Under the pieces are notes generated by a model. That model saw only the letters and a program-made list of their open reading frames with translations, had not been told where the DNA came from and did not search any database. Below, piece after piece: positions 24,242-37,305 of a stretch of 64,000 nt of DNA. The stretch spans positions 124,001 to 188,000 of the forward strand of contig NW_026251777.1 of NCBI RefSeq assembly GCF_025024155.1. Reading direction: 5' to 3'. Origin of the DNA: Gamsiella multidivaricata. Lineage: Eukaryota; Mortierellomycota; Mortierellomycetes; Mortierellales; Mortierellaceae. The stretch's first letter is position 1, and each line of letters opens with the position of its first letter. A program made the translations under genes and the position numbers.

Positions 24242-24532
24242 GATGAAGTGATGGCGACGGTGATGGTGTAGTGGAGTTGATGAAGAGTACAGAAATAGGG
24301 CAAATAGGGCGATGAGCGTTCTGGGTCTTTTGCTCCTTATCGGGCATTCAATTGATTTTTACTGCGTCTACTCCCACGCGCACTTGCTACGGCCGCGCCC
24401 ACAAACATTCGACTTGGGTCCCGCGCATCTAAATCGTTGGGAGAATGACGTCGTTTGCGCCAGCTTGGAGTTCTTTATTCTTCAAGTTTGAATACCATTG
24501 TACGAATGGACAGCGGCAATTGTGCAGGAGAC

Positions 24533-26420
24533 TCAATCGTTCTTCTTGTCCGTCTCGCTCTTGACTTCTTTCGTCTTCAAGAAGTCCCGCTCCTGCTGCT
24601 CTTGGTGCTTCGCTTCGATGTGTTCATGCGCCAGTTGATTCGCTACCACGGCAGAGGAAACTTCCGCTGCAAGTTTGTTCAGTTGCTTCTCGTACTGCTT
24701 GCTGAAGACTTCCATGTAGTAGCACGCGCCATTCCAGACACTGGCGGTGAACAGACCGACCAGGAAACCCGTGTTGAGCTTAAAGTTACGATAAAGCACC
24801 AGCGCAAACAAACATGTCACGAACTATAATAAGGTCAAATAAAAAACAATGTTAGGATGGCTGCAATGATGAAGATAACGGTGATCCTGCGACCCAATAG
24901 ACCACAAGAGGGGCAAACCACTATCGACTTACGGTATAAATCAATTGGAGGCCCATAAAAGTGATAATGCTGTACTTTTCGCCAAAGGTATGTGCAGCCT
25001 TCGAGATGGCGCCTCCTTTGGGATCGTTCAGCAGCCAGGTGTAGGACGTTACGCGCTTTCCTGCCTCAATCTTTTCCCTCTGCCTCACGACCACGAAGAC
25101 ATAATAGGCGATCTGCCATGCGAGGTAGAGCGTAATGGCTGACTTGAGAGACGATGCTGTAGGCAAGACGTCCATGCCCTCCAATGCTGCAAAACGAGCA
25201 TGGTTGGGATCTGGGTACAGCCATCGGACAGTGTACAATGTGATCGGTGGACTCATGTGGATGAAAACACTGGTGACCTTATCCAAGCTATTGAAGGGGG
25301 GGTTGATCCAAGCAAAAAGCTCATATCCGGTTAACCAAACTGCATAATGCGCTCCAAGCATGAAAGTAAACAAAGCGGGGCTTCCTTTACCTATGTAGGA
25401 CAAGACTGTTGCGCCAAGTAACGATGGCAAAGGCGAGGGGTCCATGCGACAGCAACCAGACCGCTCCAAAGAGGGCCTGTGATTGAGGAAAAACGTAGAG
25501 ATAAATGATCACGACGACATTTACCTACGCGGGGGTTAAGAAATATAAATAAGGGTTCATATGATTATCATTCACTCATGTATGTCCGCGAAAAAGAGAG
25601 CATGACGATATTATATAACCATCCGCGTGCATATGATGTGCCATATCCGTGGCTCTGAGACGACCACCGTAGCAAATGACACGCCGTTAGTACTTACGAA
25701 ATAGCACATGTCGAGCAGGAAAAAGTGCCAGCTCTTCTTCTTGTACAAAATATAGCGGACGGCTATCAGGGTCACGGACTGAAGTGTGTGGATAAAAGGT
25801 ATCCACTCGGGGTATTGAGCGACCAGCCAAGGGGTGCAACAGCTCCCAAGCATCCCCAGGGTGAATGCAACCTTGTCCATGAAGCGTACGACACTCGCTT
25901 TCTTCATGCTCTTCTTGAAGACCGCCATGGACGTGTCTATCTGCGATTTGAGGTTATTGGTGGTATTGTCGACCTGGTCGCGGATCTGGCGCTTTGTTGT
26001 CCCGACATGGTGGCGTAACTGATGTGTTGTCTTGTTGAGATCTGAGCGTAGGTTCCGGTAAACCTGGTTGGCGAGGACGGGCAACTCTGTCAGATCCTCC
26101 TCGAGGTTCTGCGAGATAAATGCGTCGAGACTGAAAGAAAGCTGTGTAAAGATATTGGGCATCAGACTGGGGCCCAATGCGGGGCTCGCAGGCTCGGAGA
26201 GGATGGCAGGGTCGGTCGAATGGGCGTCCTCATATGTATATTCGCCTGGTTCTGGTGCGGAGATGGACCGCTCGAGAGGCAGGGCCTCGGTGTCGGACAT
26301 GTTTGCGGGTGCGTGATTATGAATGTCCTTTGTGGTGGCAGTGTTGTCGCGTGGCTGGGTGTCTGAGCCGTGTTCTTGGTGGGGGTCGTTGTCGCGTAGG
26401 TGTGGTTGTGTCGCGGTCAT
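24533..26420 (-). CDS. GPC1: GPC1, glycerophosphocholine acyltransferase (DUF2838 family)
   Basis: Exons 26420-25698, 25524-25391, 25287-24933 and 24823-24533 give 500 residues. Gpc1 acylates glycero-3-phosphocholine with acyl-CoA to lysophosphatidylcholine, salvaging deacylated PC at an internal membrane. After a disordered N-terminus (~100 residues) and a helical stretch with THQLRHHVGTTKRQIRDQV, the membrane core shows KKKSWHFFLLDMCYFVN, then SHGPLAFAIVTWRNSLVLH, HMSPPITLYTVRWLYPDP, and AITLYLAWQIAYYVFVVVRQ. The LDxCYFVN and GPLA.AI..WRNS.V.H signatures are those of the DUF2838/Gpc1 family. The C-terminus is a cytosolic, charged coiled coil. All joins keep frame (phases 0, 2, 0). Confidence 0.9.
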
Positions 26421-29400
26421 TCAGGATGGAATGAAGAAAAGCGGATGAGACCGAGATGCGTGGAGTGAAAAAGAGAGGAGAGGGGGGTGCGACTGGCCCC
26501 TCTGACCCAATTGGGAAGCCGCTACGTTGGGCCACAAACACATGCGGATGTGAAAATGAAAATGTCAGGGTGCGTTGTCCAATGTGCGTCATTTTGCCAC
26601 CAAAATGCAGCGTCCAGCCTTTTCTGGAAGCCCAGACAACCTTGACTGAGCGCATGATGACATCTGCCCTCTGCGGACAAAACTGCTCCAGGCTGTGTCC
26701 CTGTGTGTCCCTGTGTCCCTGACTACTACTATTTTGGGCTCCCTTGGGCCCTATCGCGCAATGGATCAATTGGGCAGACACTCATCTTCCCATGTTTAGT
26801 TATGCATGAGCGTAGGATAACCACCTTAAAAAAGAGTCGTGCTTTGACACCCTCAAACAAGTCAAGTCAGGTCCTTGATTCATCCCTGCTGTTCGTCCGC
26901 ACCTCAATAATCGTTTCCAGGACACGATAGCGGCAGCAGCGTGCATGTAATAAAAGAAAGAAATCGACTGCACGTATTTTTGCTGTGCCTGCCACTGGGC
27001 TCCACTTTCTTCAAAGTGTATGTTTCTCTGGCCTCAAAAAAAAAAAATGCCCGCACAGCTGCTGTGTCGGCTGCATTATCCAAGTGAAATAGTCTGGATT
27101 AGTTTTTTTTTTTCTAAAGATAACACTTGTTCCCAAGAAGGGCACATTGGACTCGACAAAGTTAATGCGCGCACACATAAGACGGACAAATTCGAAATCG
27201 GAAGCTGCCAATGGGACGAAAGCCAATAAGATCAATTATCAGTCAACAGGGCCAATCCCAGAGGGTTCGAGCACGGCACCAGAGGTATAGCACCACCATC
27301 GTCATTTACAGAACACCAGTAAATTGAAACAAATGAAAAGAAAAGACAACAGCGCCTGCCTCCTTGAACCTCACGACGGACTTTTTCATTTTTGAGACAC
27401 CACAAACGATGATGATTCCCCCAGAATGGCTCCCCAATAAGAACAACCTCCGTTTCTCCTCGGAGTAATATAGACTGGCCGTGCTTAAATTTTGGTCTTT
27501 TGGCGCGAGTGAGCCTATGCTGAAACAGCCACCACCGCCACGTTGACAAGATGGACAATTTCATAAGCTCCTCGAGGACCAAACCTTCTTTCCAACGGTT
27601 AAGAGAAGAGGCCATCCTGACCAGACTCTTTACTGTTAAACCTCAAGACCAACATACCTCATCGACTTTGGTCTTTTAACTTGAGAGATACATTGCGTCT
27701 TGAGCAACTAACCATTCACAAGTGAGGCCTGCAGCACCCGTTGTTTGTTATCACAGCAACAGAGTGACACATTTGCACGAGCGTAAGGCTACACACAAAC
27801 ACTTGGTCCAAGAAATGAAAGGAAAGCCAAGAGCCTGACCCAAATGTGCTTTTCATCTATGCCGTCGGCAGGGTATGTACCGATTTGCACAGACAAAAAT
27901 AAGGAAAAGCCCTGTGAGTGGACACCTCGGCAAATCGAATGCCGGTACCTGAATGGGAACACATGAATGACCCCGGAAGATTATTCCTGCAAGAGTTAAG
28001 GATACAATGGACAGGAACATAAAAGGTAAGGTCCGTTGCAATTATTCTTCCGTTCAATTACGTTTGGAGTGGTGATCTTTTCCCCCCACCCTCCCAGCAT
28101 TTCTACGTACGCGAATGGGTGGACACGGATTTACGTTATTCATATCACTCCGACCGTAAGCGACTAGACAATTGTATTTTTGACGTGGATACATAGAGGT
28201 TATACAGCCCATATGGGGCACCACACGCCCTGTGCGGACGGACCGCTCTGCACCAATTGCGGCCTGGACTTCTCCCTTTGATTGCCAATCGTGATGCGGT
28301 AAGCAAATGTAGCAATCAGCAGCACCAGCATCAACAGCAGGTACTCGTCCCCCCCACCTGTTTCTGGAAATAAAGCATTTCGGTCAGGTTCCTTATCATG
28401 CAAGAAAATATCAGGCACTCTTCCTTTAGAGGCATCGAACAATTTTCCTGGCCTCCCCGCATGTGCCCCAGTCCGTCGTTAATCTATTTTTTGAAGACAA
28501 CGTATCCACTCTCAATACGCGAATCAACCATATTGTCTCTAGACGACTAAGGTGGATAAGCTCTTATTTAAGAAATATCAGAAGGATCCATTTTTCTAAA
28601 CGGTGTCAGGGGGAGACATTTTCTCGAGTATCTGGAAACAAGTGTCTCGTTCTTACCAGAGCGTCCAAAAAAAAAAAAAAAAAAAAAAAAAATGAAGTAT
28701 AAAAGAAAAGATATGAGTGGTTCCAGTCGCGCGCGACAGATGATATGGGTCCTGTCTCCAGGGAACTCAAAAGCAGGCGTGGCGGGGTTTACATTTTCAA
28801 TTTTCTACGCGTCTTCGCCTCGCAGTCTGTACTTTGGAAATAAACTTCCTTGTAATCTTGTCCGCTGTAAACTCTGTCAACCAGGCACCTCTCCTTACTG
28901 CACACTTTATTCGACACCATGATAATATCGAATGTCAAGACTCCTGTCTGTTCTATTTGAAAGACAAAGGTGTCTGGGTAACAGCACCCCTTGCCTTGAT
29001 TTTAATCCAGTCCCCCGTCCTGTGCGTCCCTGAGAGCCGTTTGAAGTTCTACTTTGAGGAGCAAGGACAGAATAGAACAAAAAAAAACCGCAACCCGCTC
29101 TCCTTCATACATCCATGTTTCTATGTCTCCGTGTCTCCATGCCCCACCCCCCCATGTACCCATGCCTCCCCAATTCCCCAAAGAAAAAAGAAAAAGAAAA
29201 ACGTCGAGCGCTCTTGTGGGGATCTAAATTTCTTGCCCACGGACCACATCCATTCATCCATACACGTCCACCGAACGAGCTATGGATGGAGGGCTGGTAT
29301 AGTAAGAGAGGAACAGGGAAGGGAAGGAAAGAAAACAGACACAGAAATGTCGGTAGCGCTCACTTGCACCACACAGACGTCCTCTCTGTTTATGAGTTTG

Positions 29401-32400
29401 GCGTTCTGGGAATTCACTTTCTAAAACGGTGTCTCTTTTCTTTTTTTTTTCGCGTCCTAATCAGCTCGAAGATGTGATCGAGCTGCATACTGCATGTCGC
29501 ACGTTTCCTGATCTACGTTGTTTGGCCATTGCTTAGTTAGTGGTTTAGCTCTCCCGGTTCGATTGAGCAGTCAAAGTAAACAATGGTCAAAAGATTAAAG
29601 GACAAAAAAAAATAAAAAGGCCACGCGTCCTTGCGTTCATTTATGTATACTCCCTTTGACCATTGGTACATGTGGCAAAACCAGTCAGTAATTGCAATCG
29701 TCCCAATCGTTGCCGGGAATCTAACCGTCAAATGCCATACCATAGAGCGACCTCATAACCTCAACAATACAATGCGTTAGAAGCAAGTGGGGCGTACAGT
29801 GGTGGCGTATGGACATGCACTGGGTGTAAGAAAAGGCGACGTGGGGGCTGTTGCCCAAGGTTCAATGCATTTACCTTGTGCAACCATCCAAATCTAGGGA
29901 CCGTGCACAGCCCTAAACCATAACCGTATTGGTACGCGCCACCATTTTTGCCAAATGTCGAGAGCCAAGGGCAGGATCAAATGCAGCAGTTTGCAACGTA
30001 TGCATGCATGCATGTAGAATGTTTTGGACATAGGGTTAAGTGGAACCCTTGTTTTATTTTATTTTTATTCAATGCATACCAGGGATACCAACATTCACTC
30101 ATTATTGCATGGTCCATTTTGTTTTCCCTCCTTTGCTTCGCTTGTGTTCTACACTTTAACCTGCAAAAATCGAAGGCGACCATAGATCATTTATGCGCCC
30201 TGGTGACTACGATCGGAACTTCAAAACGAACATGGTCCTGGCTTTCATCGTGCAATCGATAGTTCTCATGATCATCCTTCACTCGTTCATCAAGGAGTGA
30301 GTTGACACGAATCGTAGTTAGCAAGGCTTTTTGTTCTTGCTAGCGCGCGTAAATCAAACCACTCATTCCCCGTATTATTTTCCCTTCGCATTTATTAGGC
30401 ACGGTTCCTGGCCAGCTCCCTTATATTGGCCGTTGAGGATAACGACTCTAGCGATGATAGAGCAGAGGGGAACGCAGTAACCGTCAAGAGGAACCAGGCT
30501 TGCAGAAGCCTCGAGCGGGCTATCGACGGCTTTCGCGGATATGCGATCAAAGGGGGGTAAAGGGGTGGAAGATATGTTGGCATTTGAGCAACATAGGCAA
30601 CGTTTCATCTTTATTTGATGGTCCGCCAAATACCCTCCCTCTCTTGTCCTGCAATCCTAAGTGATGTTTTCTGTCATGGGACGCCAGGGTGATATGCAGG
30701 CTACATAAGTAAACACATACAAATAAAAGCAATCGAGGATCGCCTGGCTCTTTCTCATTGTCGATGTGAACCTTTCTAGTAAATGGCTCTATCGAAGGAC
30801 ACGAATACCTGAAATGTGGTGCCACTCAATATATAAAATAAAAATCAGGGGAAGGAAATTGCCATCTCTCAGGGACAACACCAGGGACGAAGAAACGCGG
30901 AGACTAGAAGCTTGAGAATATGCGTTGAAGAGGGGTTTGCTTATCCATTCAGGCAGCATATCTAGCGCCGTAGGATGTTGCTTTTAGCTCACAAGGTCTA
31001 AGCTAAACCCTGTTGCAGTAAAGAGACCTCTTCAACCCTTTAAACATTAGCCAAATGATTCCACAGATTGGCTCAATGATCGATCCAACCTCCACAGGAC
31101 AAAGTGTTTGGGGACGCTTGGGGTTCTTGACGGGCATAGACCGGCCGTTTTGCTACAGCCACTGTTTCTATGAGAAATCAGTTGCTGCACTACAAGCGAC
31201 CAGAACAATTCGTATCATGCATCGGGGATACTTTTGACGGTCGCGTCGCTAAATCTCAACATGGTTCTAGGAAAGCTCTGGGACTTCAAAAGCAATCTCC
31301 ATGCATCGCACGTTGGTTTTTTTGTAATCCACAATTCTAAACGAGCCAGAGATCTCTCTCTCTCTCGCACACAAATCGGGGTGGACGAAGACCACGAGTA
31401 GAAAAAAAAAAAAGAGTACTTTGGACATTAGTAAGTAAAAATACAACCTGATGTTATCCATCTGTACACAAAGGTACTTCCATCCATACATACTGACCGC
31501 CTTATTCGAGTTTCTCAGTCAAGTAGATTAGATACCATATGTGCCTTGATAATCATTCTTCACAACTAAGGCATTTGGACAATTGGTCCCCCCGCGACCA
31601 TCGGTCCCTTTCATTTTTTCCCACAATGCATTTATGCAGGCATCGTAGTCTTTGTGATTGGGCATATATCATAACACTGCAGTTTCGCGTATATCCAAGC
31701 GTCTATATTGACTAGTCGATGTTGGCAATGATAAGTGATGTATGGGGGAGGAGGGGGAGTTTTTTTTAGCTACTATTATGGTGGCAAACAACGGTCCTTC
31801 TGAAGGAACTCTGTGGAGAATTACGCTTACAGTTCAGGTCCGCTTGGACAATGAAGTGCAATTCTTAACTGAACAATGTTTATTTGATTGGGTTTCTACG
31901 TACAAAGACCAGTTGGAGAGGAGGGGGAGGGGGAAAGGGATCTCCCTACCGTCATCTCGACCTATGGGAACCGAGCAAAGACCCAAAAAAGAATTGTGAT
32001 CGAATTCCAAAACAGTGAAAACGGCGATTCCCTTGGGCAAACCAACCATGATGTGCAATTCATGCTTGAAAGCAGGATGGTGAACCCTTTGTCATTTCTG
32101 GGCCCGTCTACGGATCACCAGGATCCTCAATTATTGCTTTCCAAGAAAAAAAGAAAAAAGAAAAAGAAAAGCGCGGCAAGGCGGGAAAGCGCTGCAGCGT
32201 AGTTTGAAAGTAAGAGGGAAAAAAAAAAAAAAGGAGGTAGAAAGATATAATCCTAGCTCTAGTTGCCATTGAAGGATCGTCCGTGTCGAAATCGTTTCGT
32301 TGATATCTCTGGAATCCAATGCAATAAATACCGCGTCGTAAGAATAACTCATACGACGAACATATGCAATGAATTCGTTGGGTGTTCAAACATCCCCGAA

Positions 32401-33908
32401 ATCCCATCGGCTTATCTATCTACAGTGGGAGATGCTTGACGTCCGATGCGATGCAATTCTTTCTCATGCGAAAACCCTTCAATGTGTGGTAGATTCTCTC
32501 AAAGCGAGTCAGACATTTACTTCATCGCAGCAATCTGTTCCGGAGCTGGAGTCCCCAGTCCTCAGTCCCCAGAAAACAAATGTAATAGCCAGGAAGAGTT
32601 GAAATGGACACTGATACAATAAGTGAGACTAGATTGCAGCGAATTTTAGTAGCCATCATCAGAGCCATCGGTAGTGGCAAGTTGTAGCAGATAACAAAAC
32701 GGGCTAGTAGACAACAGTTGCCCGAGAAGGAAGTGGTTCCTCCTGCCCCTCCCCCCTTCGCCCCTTTGCAACCTTTGCAACGGATTGGAATTATAGGAAG
32801 CAATTAACGCAGAGGGCACTCAATTGACCTGGACCTGCTGGACATAAAACATGGACACGAGTATGTGAAGATAGCATATGAGTACGCACAGCGCTGTACA
32901 CAATGTTGGCATTCGTGTATCCCGCTCTGAAATGCAGTTGTTCTGTTTAATAAGGACTGCGTCGGTTGTCCTTTTGCACCCAAAATAAGCCCTTGAGGAC
33001 GATGGAGGAAGAAGGATCGAGGCGTGGTTGGGTGGCCAGGAGGGATGTGGACGAAGGGGAGGGATGGCTCATACACAGACACCGACTGGGCTGTGAAGAA
33101 GAGAGAGTAGATAGTCGATGCAATCAATAGGGCGAGTGACTGAGTGAATGAATGTATGAATGAATGGAAGTATCTTTGAAGCTGTAACAATGAAAGGAAA
33201 ATAGCATAATTGAATACTCTCTGACTGAATTGAGGAGAAGAAGAAGAAGAGGGGGAGGGGGGGCAGAGGTTTTGTTGTTCACATTTTACGATTCAATTGT
33301 CTTGGTTTACTTTGCTTTAATATAGTTTGCTATACTTTTCTGGTCCACAAACAAACATATACAGTACCTCTGTCCGAATGAATGCATCACATATAGTCAA
33401 CTCACCCTCTTCCTCTCTTCCCACAGACCACATACATATAAATACCTGTGCACACAACGCGCTTTCCCTCTTCCCTTCTTTGTCATCTCACTCTTTTATT
33501 GCCACCAATTTATATCTGAACAAGCCCTCGGATCAACCCTCGTCTTCTCTTTCCTCTTCGCCCGTTCTATTCCCTTGAACGTCCTTTTTCTTCCTCTTCC
33601 TCCTCTTCCTCTTCCTCCCCCTCTTCCTTCTTTCTTTTTTCTTTTGGCCAGTAACTGTTCTTCACCCCACAGCAGTCGAAGAAGCAATCCTGTTGAGAAC
33701 AGAATCCCATCCTGCCAACATCATCATCCCCATAAAAAAAGAAAAGAAAAAGAAGATCAGATTCCACAAAGAACGGTTCATATCATTATATCTACCTTCG
33801 CTGTAATTGCCCTTCTCCTGCCATCTCAGAGGACCAACAACATCCAGTATCGATACCAACATCAGCAACGAACATTGACATCAACGTCAACAACAGCAAC
33901 AATAGCAA

Positions 33909-33946
<38 letters not shown>

Positions 33947-34328
33947 GCAGCGGCATAGAAAAGTAGTCTAACCAGCCAGTCAGTCCGCCAGTCAGTCAGC
34001 AAACAAGTCAAGTCAAGTCAAAGCAAGGTCATCGGTTACACGGTCCTGTCTAGAATTTTAATTCTTTCCAGCTACCTTTTTTCATCTACACATTACAATC
34101 CCATTGCGTTGGTTTACTTCCCTTCGCGTCCGTTGCTTGCTTTGGTATAAATTCTTTCCTTGTCCTCCCCTCCTTCCCTTTTCCTTCCCTTTTCCTTCCC
34201 TTTTCTCCCTTCACTCTCGACTCAGCTTCCTTTCGCCCTCGTCAGTTCCTTCTCTTTCTTTCTCTCGTGCTACCAACCCGTCCACCCATACAGCACCACC
34301 ATAGTCGACCACCATCATCACCAACAAC
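26421..34328. other. Gene-poor interval of 7.9 kb
   Basis: No gene I can support lies here, in sharp contrast to the rest of the window. Open stretches include 27232-27615 (-, 127 codons) and 28200-28442 (-, 80 codons, with a hydrophobic EYLLLMLVLLIATFAYRI segment); neither matches a family or has splice partners I can see, and ORFs of this size are expected by chance. Homopolymer runs occur at 28667-28692 (A) and elsewhere. From about 33230 to 34328 the DNA becomes pyrimidine-rich with CAA/CAG repeats (33880-33955), clearly the promoter and long 5' leader of the cyclin gene. No tRNA-like cloverleaf was found by eye. Confidence 0.5.
28667..28692. repeat. A26 homopolymer run
   Basis: Uninterrupted A run in the gene-poor interval. 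One of several A/T runs over 20 nt in the window; no target-site duplication or gene body is recognisable beside it, so there is no sign it is a retroposed poly(A) tail. Confidence 0.8.
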
Positions 34329-36820
34329 ATGCCCTCACTCGCAGAGCCAAAGACCTACTCCAACAGGAGCCTCGACAAGCTGTTTCGCAGCCCGGTGACC
34401 CAGCATATGATAGGTGAGTCCTGAACGGCCATGTCTTTCTCCTCTTTGCGCCTGCCTTATCCGGTATTCCCGCCCCTCTCCCTCCATTCCATCCACTCAC
34501 ATCCAAGGCAACGTCTGTGTCTGTCTGTCCGTTGGTCCATGTTTCTCGCTCCTCCACATCCCCCTCCCCTTCATCCGCACCCCCTATACCGCCTCTATCG
34601 CCACGACAATGGACGACATGAAAACCCCCCTCCATCAGAAACCAACTGTTGCCATGCAGGATCCAAATGAATCTATTCTATTATTGACCTCTTATTCTAT
34701 TTGCCTGTACCTCACCCAGATCACATTGCCTCCTACGCCAGCACAGTCATCGAGTGCAATCCGCCTCCAGCCATTGACGCCTACACATTGCCCTCGCCCC
34801 CAAACACCCCCGCCAACCGCTCGCGCATGAGCAGCGGTCACACCGAGCCCCCAACGGTCGTGGTCCCGCCCCTGAACGACTTTATCCGTCTCCTGGTCAT
34901 CAACTCGAATGTCCAGGCTTCCACTCTGCTTCCCACGCTCGTCTACCTCGAGCGTCTGAAATACAAGCTGCCAGTAGCTGCCAAGGGTAAGTCAGAGATG
35001 AGCTGCACGAATCTAATTCATTCATCATTACATCAAGAACGGAGAGCACGGAAAATTATTCAACAGCGAGGGAAAAAAAAAGGGTTCAATTGTCCCGTTC
35101 GTTCTCCACCTTCCTCCTTTGCTTCCTGGGTCTGTTCTCTGTGTAGACTGCCCGTTCTTTTTCTTTTCCTTTTCTTTAAGAACGCGGTGTGTCTATGCGA
35201 TTATGAACGTGTGATGATCATTATGAACTATGGATGGCATACAAAGGATTGCCCGTGGTGTGTGCGTGTCGGAACATTACATTTGAGTTTGTTTTCTAGG
35301 GAGATGAATCGTAATTAGATGAATACTGGGGCGTATATGAGCGAGGACGAGTAGAAAGTACTATGTACTATGACGCTTCTGTCAAATCTAAAAAAGGCCA
35401 GCAAAAAATGAGCGCAGATGAATCTGTTCCCCAGATCTGGATCGGGCGCACAAGGCAAGCTGCGTGCGTACTACACAGAAATCGAACGGGTGAGCAATTT
35501 GGGCGGTCAATTTATTTCAGCTGTCCACTTGGGCGCACGCATTGTAACGGCCATGTCATCGCTGTGGTTCAAAACCTTCTGTGCATCGCGATTCTTCCTG
35601 CCTACGATATGGCTATCAGCATCTTAGCACTCGTTTTGTTCTGTTGCATGGAGCTCTGGGTCGTGGCGTGGGTCTGAGAGTCGCGCGCGGTATCGCATTG
35701 TTACACTATTGCAATCCGAACTAGTCTAACAGACTAACACAAACAGAACAAACAAAAACAACGGCAGTGGTTTTTTAAGCTTCCGCGAATGCGATCATCG
35801 TTTTCCCTTTCCATTTCCGTTTGATTCGTTGCTGCTCTTATCTCCCACCCCCCAACACATGTCGGCTATACGGACACAAAGCAGCTCTTATCCCTCTCTC
35901 TATCCCTCCATCGAGTTGGTGGCGGTCACCTAGCAAGCTTATTTGCCTGCAATGCATAATTAGTCTACAAGTGCCAACCGCTGACGTCTTCCTTTGTCAT
36001 CTTGACACTATATCTCATAGGGATGCACTGCACATGCCATCGTGTCTTCCTTGCCACGCTTATTGTCGCCGCGAAATACCTGAACGACCAGTCACCCAAG
36101 AACAAGCACTGGTCCGCACACTCCAACGTCTTCTCGGTTGGAGAGGTCAACCTGATGGAGAAGCAATTGCTCTCACTCCTCGATTTTGATCTGCGCATCA
36201 CTGAGGAAGACCTTGCCTCAAGTCTCCAGGGCTTCCTACAGATGCAAGCTGCTTCAACCTCCGTTTCGTCCTCCGCAGCTGTCCCACCTGTTCCTCCAAT
36301 GGATGCTCAGACCCGTTACGTCTCACCTATTTCCAAAGTTGGCTCGGTCCCTTCGCCAAGCAGTGCTTACATTCCTCAGGCTATCCCCATCAACCAGCCT
36401 AGCTCCAACAAGCGTGGTTCCATCAGTCGGCGGAGCGTAGCCGATGTTGCTGTTGAGCAGCCACGTCAGGAGCCATTCAAACGACGCCCATCACTGCCTA
36501 ATCAGCCCTGCCTGGAGGATGGCGAGGTCATGCCTGTGTACAAGGGTCCTATCCGCAACAACCAAGACCAGTATCCATCTCCTGACAGTGGCCCAGACAG
36601 CACGAGTGGCTCTTCGGCCGGCCATGTCGGTGTGAAGAAGGCATGGATCGCATCCGCAGGGTCAATGTACAGCTCTACATCCAACCCTCGCCTGACTCGC
36701 ATGCCTCAGCCAGTGATAGCCATCGTTGAGCCCCAGATTATCAATGCCGGCTACGCTGGCCAAGAGACTGGCGACAGACGAGACGGACGAAAGTACGGCT
36801 CTAGTCGCGCTATGTGCTAA
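34329..36820 (+). CDS. Pho80/Pcl-type cyclin
   Basis: Exons 34329-34413, 34720-34986 and 36021-36820 give 383 residues. Pcl/Pho80 cyclins activate the Pho85/Cdk5-type kinase in cell-cycle entry, polarity and nutrient control. The cyclin box is split over exons 2 and 3: PLNDFIRLLVINSNVQASTL, PTLVYLERLKYKL, then HRVFLATLIVAAKYLND, NKHWSAHSNVFSVGEVNLME, KQLLSLLDFDLRIT. The KYLND-(x)n-W...VF...E.N.ME...L..L.F.L pattern is diagnostic of the Pcl1/2 group. The C-terminal ~180 residues are disordered, Ser/Pro-rich, with many SP sites (YVSPISKVGSVPSPSS). Intron 2 (34987-36020) is 1034 nt, far longer than any other in the window. The gene has a long CT/CAA-rich leader. Confidence 0.87.
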
Positions 36821-37305
36821 TGTTGCTATATGAAGTTCCCTCACCAACCACCATCCTTCGTCGTTGCAGCGAATCTCTTATTTTCCAAGAAAGAAAAAAA
36901 CCCTCCGACCTTGTATTTTTATTGTAGTTTAGTTGCCTTTGCATCTTTTTATTGCAACTCAAAGGTAGTTCCTACAGCTTTCTGTATATTATTAAATTGT
37001 ATGAAAACATTGCAAACTGTATGAAGATGCCCTTGCTGTGTTGTGTAATTCCATGAGTTCAAGCGACCGCGCTTTTCCTTTTTTTTTGGGAGGAGGGGGG
37101 ATTTAGTAGCAAGGACAAAGACCACTCCGCGTCCACTGCATCTGTGGATCTATGGTCCGGAAGGTCGTGTCTGACTCTTGCTTCGTTCGTTTTCCAAATA
37201 CACACGTGATGTTACTATATATCCCACTTTGTCCCTCCTCCCCCTCCCCCTCCCCTTCCCAGGAGTGAACCAAAACCAAAGCCAGAGCTGTTTGTTTGCA
37301 GGACC
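36821..37305. other. Intergenic: cyclin 3' flank and NAA38 promoter
   Basis: AT-rich 3' flank (36880-37030) then a T run (37079-37087), a G-rich patch, and CCCCTCC repeats at 37225-37260 just before the NAA38-like start. No gene seen. Confidence 0.55.

Noticed and set aside
27232..27615. 127-codon minus-strand ORF in the gene-poor interval
   Set aside because: Roughly a dozen ORFs this long are expected by chance in six frames; no splice partners or family resemblance.
28667..28692. A26 as a retroposon or processed-pseudogene tail
   Set aside because: No coding remnant or poly(A) signal precedes it and no flanking duplication is visible; many similar runs exist across the window.
29530..29570. 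GGTTCGATT T-loop-like motif suggesting a tRNA
   Set aside because: No matching acceptor, D-arm or anticodon stems could be drawn around it; the similar motifs at 27255 and 47671 fail likewise.
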